From contig UQFS01000053.1 of NCBI GenBank assembly GCA_900540375.1, positions 1 to 7,983 on the forward strand: a stretch of 7,983 nucleotides of DNA, given 5' to 3'. This DNA is from an uncultured Prevotella sp. (GTDB taxonomy: Bacteria > Bacteroidota > Bacteroidia > Bacteroidales > Bacteroidaceae). Shown one piece after another: positions 1 through 6,533 of the stretch. The notes under the pieces are model-generated. The model made no database searches and was not told where the DNA came from. It saw only the letters and a list, made by a program, of their open reading frames with translations. Both the position numbers and the translations under genes were made by a program. The stretch's first letter is position 1. Each line of letters begins with the position of its first letter.

Positions 1-2
1 CG

Positions 3-401
3 GTGGAGAATGTGCGGACAGAGTTTAAGGACAGGGTTGTTACGGTGCATGACACGGTGCGGGACTCTGTGCGGACGTTTAATAATGTGTATAGGCATGA
101 CAGCATGGCCGTGATGATGAGGGGGGACACGGTGTTTGTGGACAGATGGCACACGCTGCGGCTTATCAAATGGGAGAAGGCTACGCATATGAGTAACACC
201 GTGGCCGGAGACAGTGCTTTGTCGGTGAGGGTGGACAGCGTGCGGGTGCCTTACCCGGTGGAGCGGAAGCTGACGAAGTGGGAACGGGTGAAGATGGACT
301 TCGGTACGGCGGCGATAGTGATAGCAGCCTTAGCTATTATGGCAGGGATAGTGTTTGCAGTGTGGTGGATAAGGAAGCGGATAAGAGGGGACTTGCGATA
401 G
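3..401 (+). CDS. Partial C-terminal membrane-anchored protein, spanin-like (lysis?)
   Basis: The reading frame is open to the left edge. The first start-like codon is a GTG at position 3, so the true N terminus probably lies outside the window. The visible 132 residues are highly charged with recurring D-[ST]-V-R type segments (HDTVRDSVR at 16-24, GDTVFVDRW at 41-49, VRVDSVRVPYPVE at 75-87). A single hydrophobic helix follows at about 101-122, with a short basic tail (RKRIRG). This gives a long extracytoplasmic stalk ending in one membrane anchor. Small proteins with this VRVPYPVE-then-helix layout are, as I recall, common beside endolysin genes of Bacteroidota phages. A lysis role (spanin or holin accessory) is inference. 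An N-terminal lipoprotein signal would decide it but is not in view. The gene is followed 59 nt later by the first of three paralogous genes on the same strand. Confidence 0.7.
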   Translation: MENVRTEFKDRVVTVHDTVRDSVRTFNNVYRHDSMAVMMRGDTVFVDRWHTLRLIKWEKATHMSNTVAGDSALSVRVDSVRVPYPVERKLTKWERVKMDFGTAAIVIAALAIMAGIVFAVWWIRKRIRGDLR

Positions 402-460
402 GACGGCATGGCGTATAAAGATAAACGAGTGGGAGATTAATCATTTGTTAAATTTGCGAT

Positions 461-958
461 ATGATAAAGATAACGCTAAGAGCAGTGAAGTCGGACGTGC
501 TGAACGAGGTGGCACGGACGACAGCCTACGAGGGCAAGAAAGCCAGCGATGAGGGCGCGTATGAACGCATCTTCACCACGGAAGAGGACCGGAGCATGCT
601 GCAACGGTTCTGGGACGAGGCGGCAAGTGCCATCACGGAGAGCATGAAAAGGTTTGTTACCTCAGTGAATGACAGCTATACTGAAAGCGTGACAGAGGAC
701 GGCAAGACCGAGACGGAGACGGTACCGGCATACGTTGCCGACTTGGAGTTGAGCAACAGCTATGACACGGCCCTGACCCCATCAGTTGAGAAAAGCCTTT
801 TCAGCTACTTTGTGAATGCCATCGTAAGCAAGTGGAACAACTTCGTGAAGAAAGACGGTGTGGAACGCTACGAGAGTGAGGCGGGTGACAACATGACTGA
901 TATTATGTCTAAGCTGTACTACAAGAAGAAGCCCACGAGGATAAGATTAGGGCATTGA
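461..958 (+). CDS. Phage protein of unknown function, paralog 1 of 3
   Basis: This 165-aa soluble, acidic protein has no signal peptide or membrane segment. The N terminus (ITLRAVKSDVLNEVA, about residues 4-18) and the C-terminal block (YVADLELSNSYDTALTPSVE at 91-110, then the helix SLFSYFVNAIVSKWNNFV) line up with the corresponding blocks of the two genes downstream. The family pattern is [IV]-T-L-x4-[KS]-[DE]-[LV]-[LV]-x-[DE]-[IV] at the start, and an alternating strand followed by [FW]-[IV]-x4-[IV]-x2-[DK]-W near the end. The middle is a low-complexity, Thr/Glu-rich loop (TESVTEDGKTETETVP). The gene sits between a membrane protein and paralog 2 in a + strand series. The ATG at 461 is chosen because the N-terminal motif begins immediately after it. 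I do not recognise a named domain. A virion or tail-assembly role is only suggested by position. Confidence 0.8.
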   Translation: MIKITLRAVKSDVLNEVARTTAYEGKKASDEGAYERIFTTEEDRSMLQRFWDEAASAITESMKRFVTSVNDSYTESVTEDGKTETETVPAYVADLELSNSYDTALTPSVEKSLFSYFVNAIVSKWNNFVKKDGVERYESEAGDNMTDIMSKLYYKKKPTRIRLGH

Positions 959-1001
959 CGAGGCAGCGGACAACGATAAATCATAAAAAACAGATATAAC
1001 A

Positions 1002-1658
1002 ATGGCAAAGAAAACGATAACCCTGACGCTGTTTGTCAGTGAGCTGGTGTATGACATCCAGAACAAGACCTACCTGACTGGCCGGAGCCGCAGGACTGGC
1101 ACCAATCATGAAGAGGTTGCGAACATGCAAGCCAACGACGATGATGAGAACTCCAACCAGATTTTGCGCTCTATCCAGAACGCTTTTGGCACGTTGAAAA
1201 CGAAGCTCTCAGAATGGCTCAACGACGACGGTACAACATCGTCGGACGAGCTTATGGCTGTTACCGAGCCGAAAATGGAGTATTTCAAGGCGACTGTCGA
1301 CGGCACAGGCGTACGCTGGTCGCCCACCACTGACGCATCAGATAAGAGCGTGAGCAAGGGTATAGTTGGAAAACTCCCCACAGAAGGCGTATTGAGCAAC
1401 GATGTGTATGCTGTTGTCAATGCTGGCAGCACATTGGCGGTAGAGTTGAACATGCCGAGCAACTACAACAACTCGACCCGTGACTCCATCAGTTCAGCCC
1501 TTCACCAGTTTATCGTGAACACCGCCATTGGCGACTGGTTCACCATCACAGACAAGGCCGACGCATCGGACTACTTCACACTTGCGACGAACAACCTTGA
1601 AACCATCAGGGAAGCCGCAAACAAGCGCATCAGACCGCAGCGGCAGAGCGTGAGCTAA
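1002..1658 (+). CDS. Phage protein of unknown function, paralog 2 of 3 (with insertion)
   Basis: This 218-aa protein begins MAKKTITLTLFVSELVYDI, which matches VTLEFYIKELLYDI in the next gene and ITLRAVKSDVLNEV in the previous one. The C-terminal block (LAVELNMPSNYNNSTRDSIS, then ALHQFIVNTAIGDWFTIT) is closest to paralog 3 (LAINLNVPTNTSQGTINLIL, LVHEWIVCRVLQDWLNIT). Both end in a helix and a basic tail. Relative to its neighbours it carries roughly 50-60 extra residues in the middle (about 76-135), rich in Thr, Ser, Asp and Gly, which could be an added surface domain. The start has an A-rich leader (AAAAAACAGATATAACA) typical of Bacteroidota. The gap from paralog 1 is 43 nt. There is no catalytic motif, signal peptide or membrane segment. 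Function unknown. Confidence 0.82.
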   Translation: MAKKTITLTLFVSELVYDIQNKTYLTGRSRRTGTNHEEVANMQANDDDENSNQILRSIQNAFGTLKTKLSEWLNDDGTTSSDELMAVTEPKMEYFKATVDGTGVRWSPTTDASDKSVSKGIVGKLPTEGVLSNDVYAVVNAGSTLAVELNMPSNYNNSTRDSISSALHQFIVNTAIGDWFTITDKADASDYFTLATNNLETIREAANKRIRPQRQSVS

Positions 1659-1664
1659 GAGAGG

Positions 1665-1674
1665 AAAGGAGAGG
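1665..1674 (+). promoter_or_regulatory. Strong Shine-Dalgarno site of paralog 3
   Basis: AAAGGAGAGG lies 3 nt before the ATG at 1678 and fits the anti-Shine-Dalgarno sequence well. This stands out because the other starts here use A-rich leaders, as is usual in Bacteroidota. It fixes the start of the next gene, whose N-terminal Cys-rich extension would otherwise be doubtful. The core is rather close to the ATG. Confidence 0.55.
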
Positions 1675-1677
1675 CTT

Positions 1678-2226
1678 ATGGAATGTTGGGGCAAATGTAC
1701 ATGCAAGCGTAAGGACGGCAAGCTAAAGGTTACGCTTGAGTTCTACATCAAGGAGCTACTCTACGACATTGCCAACATGGCATGGGTACAGGGTGATTTG
1801 ATGGACGGCGTGGACTATAACCACATCAAGCACTTGGTTCAGGACGTTGTGGAGGACGGCAACCGTGACAGGGTAATGCGTATTGTGGACTTGGCTCACG
1901 CTGAGGCCAACGAGATGCTGTACCCGTGGAGCCGTGAAGAGATAACGGACACTCCACTAAAGCTGAACGACGCGCCGAAGGCGGAAGACGTGCTTGCCAT
2001 CAACCTGAATGTGCCGACAAACACGAGTCAAGGTACCATCAACCTGATACTGAAACTCGTACATGAGTGGATAGTGTGCCGTGTGCTTCAAGACTGGCTG
2101 AACATTACCTATCCTGAGAGCTCCGCCGTGTGGGCGGCTAAAATAGAAGAGCTCAGAGAAGCTATCCGCAATGCAAAGAACAGGAGCAACTGGATAACGA
2201 GACGGAAGATGTTCCCTTCATGGTAG
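1678..2226 (+). CDS. Phage protein of unknown function, paralog 3 of 3 (Cys-rich N terminus)
   Basis: This 182-aa protein shares the two conserved blocks of the family: VTLEFYIKELLYDIANMAWVQ near the N terminus, and LAINLNVPTNTSQG followed by VHEWIVCRVLQDWLNIT in the last third. A basic tail follows (RNAKNRSNWITRRK). It differs from its paralogs by about 15 extra N-terminal residues, MECWGKCTCKRKDGK, with three cysteines (3, 7, 9); these could bind metal or form disulfides, but nothing proves it. It starts 19 nt after paralog 2, behind a strong ribosome binding site, and is the last gene of the + strand series. Its stop codon lies inside the first arm of a hairpin. No known domain recognised; function unknown. 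Confidence 0.82.
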   Translation: MECWGKCTCKRKDGKLKVTLEFYIKELLYDIANMAWVQGDLMDGVDYNHIKHLVQDVVEDGNRDRVMRIVDLAHAEANEMLYPWSREEITDTPLKLNDAPKAEDVLAINLNVPTNTSQGTINLILKLVHEWIVCRVLQDWLNITYPESSAVWAAKIEELREAIRNAKNRSNWITRRKMFPSW

Positions 2227-2251
2227 GTTGCTGCCGGTGGGCAGCAGCCTA
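2224..2251 (+). terminator. Hairpin at the end of the + strand operon
   Basis: A 12-bp stem (TAGGTTGCTGCC with GGCAGCAGCCTA, one G-U pair) has a 4-nt GGTG loop and includes the TAG stop of the last + strand gene. It is followed by CACGACCCTTCCTATATA, only weakly U-rich, so it may act as an RNA-stabilising 3' hairpin rather than an intrinsic terminator. Confidence 0.5.
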
Positions 2252-2275
2252 CACGACCCTTCCTATATATAAGAT

Positions 2276-2306
2276 GAAAGCCGAGGTGTCACGCATCCCG
2301 GCTTTC
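2276..2306. terminator. Candidate bidirectional terminator between convergent genes
   Basis: Perfect 8-bp arms GAAAGCCG and CGGCTTTC are separated by 15 nt. The A-rich outer end on one side and T-rich outer end on the other give the shape usual for a terminator working from either strand. It lies between convergent transcription units, where such an element is expected. Confidence 0.55.
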
Positions 2307-2356
2307 TAACGTTATAAACACTATGAATTACATAAAGTGAGAAAATAGTACCTTGC

Positions 2357-2438
2357 TTATGGGTGTAGCCGCTGCACAGCAGCGGCGAACCGAACAGTTC
2401 CAAGCACGCCTTGAAAGGCGGCGCACGGAACGGAGCTA
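2357..2438 (-). repeat. Intergenic element B, resembling the element at 7116-7167
   Basis: On the + strand the order is TTATGGG (2357-2363), a perfect hairpin GCCGCTGC-ACA-GCAGCGGC (2368-2386), GAAC at once after it, CGAACAG, a small dyad CGCCTTGAAAGGCG (2409-2422), then GGAACGGAGCTACCG. The stretch at 7116-7167 has the same order: TTATGGG, hairpin, GAACAG, GGGACGGAGCTAACCG. Hairpin sequences differ but the flanks match. Both lie just beyond - strand gene ends. Whether this is a repeat, an RNA structure or a mosaic of short matches is not settled. Confidence 0.4.
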
Positions 2439-2443
2439 CCGGC

Positions 2444-2460
2444 AGCGGCACACGGCCGCT
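2444..2460 (-). terminator. Small hairpin just after the 904-aa gene
   Basis: AGCGGC and GCCGCT form a 6-bp GC-rich stem with a 5-nt loop, beginning 2 nt beyond the stop codon of the - strand gene. No U-tract follows, so 3'-end protection or weak termination is as likely as true intrinsic termination. Confidence 0.35.
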
Positions 2461-2462
2461 TA

Positions 2463-5177
2463 TTAGCGTGGCTGGTCGGTGAGGCGAGGGGTGAACTGTA
2501 TGGAGGAGCCGTAGAGGCTGTCTCCCTCACGCAGTCGTCCAATGACCGCAATGCGGTAGTACTTGTATGGGGTTCCGGCAAAGCCACGCAGGTAGTGGTC
2601 GGCTGAGGACCATACGAGCTGCCAATGATACATGTCGCGTGAGCCATATAAGACTTGCGTGACACTGCCCTTTGGGAATACTCCACGCTGTATGATGGTG
2701 TCAACGGTCTTCTGAATGTCGGGTGCTTCGAGCTTTAAAGGTCGTGTGATAAGCAGGAAGGCCTCAGCTGTCGTGGCATACTCAGAGAAGTTGACGAGAC
2801 GGTGGTCTGCATCCATGGCCATAGCGTCGGGATATGAGTTGACGGTATGGCTCATCTTGTGGAGCATAACCATCATTCCCCACGCCTGCGAGCGCATGGA
2901 ATAGACGTAAGCATAGTTGAAGTCCTGATTGAACACTGTGATATGCTGGTGTGTGTAATCGTAGGCAATGCGACACCCGGCGAGGAATGTTCGGAACGGC
3001 TTAAGTGTGAAATCCGCCGGCAGCTGCAAGTTGCCTTGTTTCTCATCGTCCGTGAGACAGCCGTTGAACACGTTGATAATGTCGGCAGCGTGCGGCAGTG
3101 ACGCCATGTCGAAAGGTGTCTCCGTATCGAGAATGTCGCTGAGGCACTCCGTAGATGAGCCGGAAATGTGCATGATACCCCTGTCGGTCACGAAGACCAC
3201 GGACGAGTCCATTTGCGTAATGGAGTCGGGATTGGTACAGACATCACGTGAGATAGGCTGCCGCGCCTTATAATAACCATCAGTCCCCACCTCCAAGGCC
3301 CAGATACCGTCGGTCGAGAAGCAATAGAGCGGGAACTGTCCGAACTGTCCCTGTGAGAGTGCACGCGCCGCAGAGCTTATGCCTACGATAGTGCCAGTAC
3401 CCACGGTGTTGATGCCCGCAAGCGGGAAGAAATAGGCGTCGTTGACAGCAGAGGTGTATATTTTGTTAGGCTCGTCTATCATCATATCGTCGGCAGAAGA
3501 AGCCGCTGGCACACTCCCATTTTTTGTAGGGTTATCCCATCCGCTGAAGTAGAAAGCCCCGTTGAGAGCAGTGTGTGCCTCCATTGGCACCTCATAGACA
3601 TTTGCGAAATAGTTCCATTCGACGATTACCGCTTTGTAGCAATTGACATTAGGGTAATAGAGGAAGAGGAACGGCGTGTCGTATCCCATTTGGAAGCTCT
3701 CGCCCTGCACGATGATGTCGCGTCCGTCCTGCTTGATGACAAAGAAAACGCCGAATGACCTTTTATCGTCAAACATTGTCGGTTCAGCATCTTTCCAGTT
3801 TGTTACATATCCGTCGGTATAGCAGAGCAGTGCCCCCATGTTGTAACCGTTGTAGAGCCGCTTTCTGATGTTGGCGATATTGAGTCTTGCGTTGTAAGCG
3901 AACGCATATTTAGCAATGATTGTGTCGTGGCTGTCGTAGTCGTCGGTCATTTGTTCCCTGTTGACGAGCGACTGGAGATAGTCTTTCTCTACGGGTATCA
4001 GTGTACGCTCCGACTTCAGTTCATCAATCTTTATGCTTTCGAGCAGGAAGAACTGCGAGCAAGACCTTATGTCCGCCTTCACGTCCTCCGCCGACCTTTT
4101 TGGAATGATGAGTCTTGCGTCTGAATATGTGAAGTTGGTGGGGTCGAACGTGAAGGCATACATCGACGAGAACGAGCGTTTCTGATAGCGTATTGGATAT
4201 TTCGTAGTGTCAGCCATCTGATTTGTATGCTTGCAGACACAGTAGCAGTCGTTGTCGCTTACCTGAGAGAACTTTGTACACTGTCCGTTCTGGTCGTATG
4301 TGTAGATAGGCTTCGATATGAAGATGTCCACAGAGCGCACGATGTCCTTCCAGAGTTTGAGCTGTTCAATGCGTGCAGGCAGAATAACGGCATAGTCGAG
4401 GTAGTGTACTGCACAAATGACCCTGAGCGTTGCATCCGTGTATTTTCCCTTACCCGTGATGTGGGACCACGCCACCTGCGGTGCGAGGTCGGACGAGCAT
4501 ATCATCAGTACAGGTGCCGAGTGCATAGTCAGCGAACCGTCGAAGAGGCGGTAGGCGTATCTGACGAGGAAGGGGTAGATGAATTTCCCGGCATTGACCG
4601 ATTTGTCGGCAATGAACTTATTGACCTTCGCAAGCACTTGTGATGTTATGCGCGTCTTATTTGAGTCGGAGAACTCATCCCATAGATTTCCCTCGCTGAT
4701 TGCGTCGAAAGAGATATTGAACTCGTCTGTCCGTACCATTTCCCCTTGCAGTCCGAAGGAGATAGGCAGCTCCGGGAGGTGCGTTCCGAGATTGAGGTAT
4801 CCTTCCGTCTCACCTTTCCACAGGATATAGTGCATGCCGTCTTCAGCGAGGACAACGAGCGTATTTCCGACGGCAGTTACCTGCAAGACCTTTTGTATAG
4901 CAGGCAGTGCGTAGGTCTTTGTTGTATCTTTAGCGTTGATAGCCTTGATAGCCCCAGAGGAAGCCGTATAGACGATGTAGTGTGTGAAGTTGGTTGTCTT
5001 GTGAATATAGACCACATCCTCACCATCGGCGAGCGCGAGCACCACCTTAGGCTGGAATACCGGCTGGAAGGTGCCGTTGTCGGGAATGCCGTTTAGAGAC
5101 AGCGACAGGTCGCCGTCCGTGCAAGAATAGTCGGACGGCTGCGCTGTGTATCCATTGAATTTTATATCCTTAATCAT
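2463..5177 (-). CDS. Large beta-rich phage protein, nozzle/DNA-stabilisation-like
   Basis: This 904-aa protein has no signal peptide or membrane segment. The N terminus carries a recognisable pattern, QPSDYSCTDGDLSLSLN (13-29), followed by repeated short hydrophobic strands separated by Gly/Asp turns through most of the length, suggesting a beta-propeller-like body. Residues 605-669 hold the most diagnostic text: ALSQGQFGQFPLYCFSTDGI, then PISRDVCTNPDSI, then VVFVTDRGIMHISGS. The end (QVLYGSRDMYHWQLVWSS, GTPYKYYRIAVIG, SSIQFTPRL) looks like a C-terminal beta-sandwich. This overall plan resembles P22 gp10-type packaged-DNA stabilisation proteins and T7-type nozzle proteins, also described in crAss-like phages. 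That assignment is inference from layout, and the protein is much longer than P22 gp10. It starts 53 nt after the ATPase gene on the same strand and converges on the other late-type genes. No clear ribosome binding site is seen; the ATG at 5177 is kept because the conserved N-terminal pattern follows directly. Confidence 0.85.
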   Translation of the reverse strand: MIKDIKFNGYTAQPSDYSCTDGDLSLSLNGIPDNGTFQPVFQPKVVLALADGEDVVYIHKTTNFTHYIVYTASSGAIKAINAKDTTKTYALPAIQKVLQVTAVGNTLVVLAEDGMHYILWKGETEGYLNLGTHLPELPISFGLQGEMVRTDEFNISFDAISEGNLWDEFSDSNKTRITSQVLAKVNKFIADKSVNAGKFIYPFLVRYAYRLFDGSLTMHSAPVLMICSSDLAPQVAWSHITGKGKYTDATLRVICAVHYLDYAVILPARIEQLKLWKDIVRSVDIFISKPIYTYDQNGQCTKFSQVSDNDCYCVCKHTNQMADTTKYPIRYQKRSFSSMYAFTFDPTNFTYSDARLIIPKRSAEDVKADIRSCSQFFLLESIKIDELKSERTLIPVEKDYLQSLVNREQMTDDYDSHDTIIAKYAFAYNARLNIANIRKRLYNGYNMGALLCYTDGYVTNWKDAEPTMFDDKRSFGVFFVIKQDGRDIIVQGESFQMGYDTPFLFLYYPNVNCYKAVIVEWNYFANVYEVPMEAHTALNGAFYFSGWDNPTKNGSVPAASSADDMMIDEPNKIYTSAVNDAYFFPLAGINTVGTGTIVGISSAARALSQGQFGQFPLYCFSTDGIWALEVGTDGYYKARQPISRDVCTNPDSITQMDSSVVFVTDRGIMHISGSSTECLSDILDTETPFDMASLPHAADIINVFNGCLTDDEKQGNLQLPADFTLKPFRTFLAGCRIAYDYTHQHITVFNQDFNYAYVYSMRSQAWGMMVMLHKMSHTVNSYPDAMAMDADHRLVNFSEYATTAEAFLLITRPLKLEAPDIQKTVDTIIQRGVFPKGSVTQVLYGSRDMYHWQLVWSSADHYLRGFAGTPYKYYRIAVIGRLREGDSLYGSSIQFTPRLTDQPR

Positions 5178-5224
5178 GGGCGTAAAGATAGCTGTTTGGC
5201 ACGTGAAGAGAAGTTTAAGTATAT

Positions 5225-5233
5225 ACGGAGCTA
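5225..5233 (-). repeat. Third copy of the ACGGAGCTA gene-end motif
   Basis: On the - strand this reads TAGCTCCGT, and its TAG is the stop codon of the helicase-loader gene. The same nine bases occur at 7159-7167, where TAG is also a gene's stop, and at 2430-2438, shortly after the 904-aa gene. No hairpin flanks this copy. Confidence 0.4.
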
Positions 5234-5923
5234 CTTTCTGTATGACGGATTGTCGAAGGGTATAGTGAACATCATCTCCCGCAGCCGGTCCTGAATGCGT
5301 TTGCCGTACCTCTTGCCGAGCTGTTGCGGATCCAAGTTGGTGGTGATGAAGGTTGGCAGCGAGCGTTCATATCGTTTCTCCAGAATATCAATGACCGGGT
5401 TGTAGATGTTGCCGTAGCTCTGAACCTCCAACGGTTCCTGTCCCATGTCCTCAATGACAAGGATAGGTTTCGCGGCAGTGGCGAATACCCCGTCACGTTC
5501 AGCATAGGCACAATCCATCGCGTCGGCGAAAGTGTAGTGGACATCGTCTTTATAAGTGCCATATCCCGGTTTGTAGTGTGTGAACGCCCCGAAGTCGTCT
5601 TGTAATAATTCGGTTGCAGCAGCGACAGCGTGCATCATAGTCGTCTTTCCGTTGCCGCAGTCGCCACAAAGAATGAACCCACGCTTCACTCCACAAAGGT
5701 TATTCATCGCTTTTGCTACATTCATGATGTTTGAAGTTGTGTAATTGTCCATGATACATTGACCTCCACGCGCCTGCACTTGTGCTTTGTAGGCAGCAGT
5801 GAGTAGGCGCGTACAGTCATCAACACTGTACCCCCATCTAAAGGGACGAATGATAGTCCGTCGTTTCAGCAGGCGGGACGTCAGTTCTTCTACGGAGAAC
5901 TTTTCTTTTGTCTGATTGTTCAT
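5231..5923 (-). CDS. DnaC/IstB-type AAA+ helicase loader
   Basis: This 230-aa AAA+ ATPase has Walker A GDCGNGKT at 87-94, Walker B PILVIEDMG at 153-161, sensor-1 TTN at 194-196, and the RYGKRIQDRLREM segment (205-217) typical of DnaC/DnaA-family initiator ATPases. Its likely job is to load the replicative DNA helicase at the phage origin. The frame stays open to a GTG at 6019, but the ATG at 5923 is preferred: it has an A-rich leader (AAAGAAAACAAGA) 2 nt before it, and the residues upstream are Thr/Ser-rich and unlike the family. With this start the gene still overlaps the preceding DUF6291 gene by 86 nt, pointing to coupled translation. No helicase gene is visible in the window, so the partner helicase could be elsewhere in the phage or the host's DnaB. 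Confidence 0.93.
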   Translation of the reverse strand: MNNQTKEKFSVEELTSRLLKRRTIIRPFRWGYSVDDCTRLLTAAYKAQVQARGGQCIMDNYTTSNIMNVAKAMNNLCGVKRGFILCGDCGNGKTTMMHAVAAATELLQDDFGAFTHYKPGYGTYKDDVHYTFADAMDCAYAERDGVFATAAKPILVIEDMGQEPLEVQSYGNIYNPVIDILEKRYERSLPTFITTNLDPQQLGKRYGKRIQDRLREMMFTIPFDNPSYRK

Positions 5924-6533
5924 TGTCTTGTTTTCTTTGTAATTGAATACGCAGCCACGATTTGAAATGTTGCTTGCAGTCGTTGAGGTTGTCGTGCTGT
6001 AGCCGTCCTGAGGTCTCACATTCGAGCCGGAAGACGGAGAAATAAGGTGTGAGCTGATTGGGCTGTAGGTGGAACATCATGCAGACGGACTCTATCCACG
6101 ACTGGTCACGTGATATTTCAGCTATCTCACGATGCAGGGGCGGGGCCTCGTTTGAGGCTTTGAGCCTCTGCAATGCAGCGGCATACTCAACCTTTCTGGG
6201 TTTCGGAGGGGATGCCGCAACGGTGTCGGGGCTTACGGTAGCTGCTACGGGTTGCGGCTTATGCTTGGCTGCATTGTGGTTGCCGACGGGAGCTCCACGT
6301 CGTGCAGGCTGGGAAAGGTCGGTTTTCTTCGTACGGTCAATGGAAGGCTGCATGAGCGTCCACATAACGTTGGCTATCTTGTTGTCGATAGCCGGTAGTA
6401 TTCCGTCAAGGGCGTAGTCGGCAATAGCATCGTATAGCGCGAGTTGCTGCCGAGGTGGCAGTTGCCGGATAGCGTCGCGGAAGGAGCGGTAGAACATGAA
6501 TCCTCCCACGGTCTGTTCGTTTTTATTGCTCAT
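5838..6533 (-). CDS. DUF6291-type phage replication protein, putative replisome organiser
   Basis: In this 231-aa protein, residues 12-70 (FMFYRSFRDAIRQLPPRQQ, then LYDAIADYALDG, then a Trp-containing helix before QPSIDRTKK) match the DUF6291 pattern of phage replication proteins. GAPVGNHNAAK (80-90) is the usual sequence right after it. A Pro/Ala/Val linker (92-113) follows. The C-terminal third ends in DCKQHFKSWLRIQL (185-198), like the small helical C-terminal domain of Bacteroidota phage replication proteins (DUF7833-like; less certain). By analogy with replisome organisers next to DnaC-type loaders, it probably binds origin DNA and recruits the loader. It starts in an ATGA overlap with the nuclease gene and runs 86 nt into the loader gene, so the three are likely co-translated. 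Confidence 0.88.
   Translation of the reverse strand: MSNKNEQTVGGFMFYRSFRDAIRQLPPRQQLALYDAIADYALDGILPAIDNKIANVMWTLMQPSIDRTKKTDLSQPARRGAPVGNHNAAKHKPQPVAATVSPDTVAASPPKPRKVEYAAALQRLKASNEAPPLHREIAEISRDQSWIESVCMMFHLQPNQLTPYFSVFRLECETSGRLQHDNLNDCKQHFKSWLRIQLQRKQDNEQSDKRKVLRRRTDVPPAETTDYHSSL
5926..5938 (-). promoter_or_regulatory. A-rich translation leader of the helicase-loader gene
   Basis: On the - strand this reads AAAGAAAACAAGA, 2 nt before the ATG at 5923, and sits inside the C-terminal coding part of the DUF6291 gene. The identical 13 bases precede the nuclease gene start. It supports the short form of the loader over the GTG start at 6019. Confidence 0.5.

Noticed and set aside
449..456. 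TAAATTTG as a Bacteroidota -7 promoter box (TAnnTTTG)
   Set aside because: No TTTG element at the expected distance upstream, and it would place the transcript start at or inside the start codon at 461.
2263..2451. 62-codon frame on the - strand as a gene
   Set aside because: It runs through several hairpins and the likely bidirectional terminator, is rich in Pro and Cys with no domain, and is better explained by noncoding structure.
4227..4643. 138-codon + strand frame inside the 904-aa gene
   Set aside because: It is antisense to a long gene with clear protein-like conservation, has Cys/Arg/Val-rich composition, and no domain.
5183..5190. TATCTTTA (- strand) as a promoter for the 904-aa gene
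   Set aside because: One mismatch to the -7 consensus and no -33 TTTG at the right distance; too weak to list.
5924..6019. N-terminal extension of the helicase loader from a GTG at 6019
   Set aside because: It would overlap the DUF6291 gene by 182 nt, the added 32 residues are Thr/Ser-rich and unlike the family, and the ATG at 5923 has a good A-rich leader.
6058..6417. 119-codon + strand frame opposite the DUF6291 gene
   Set aside because: Antisense shadow of the Pro/Ala linker region of a recognisable replication protein.
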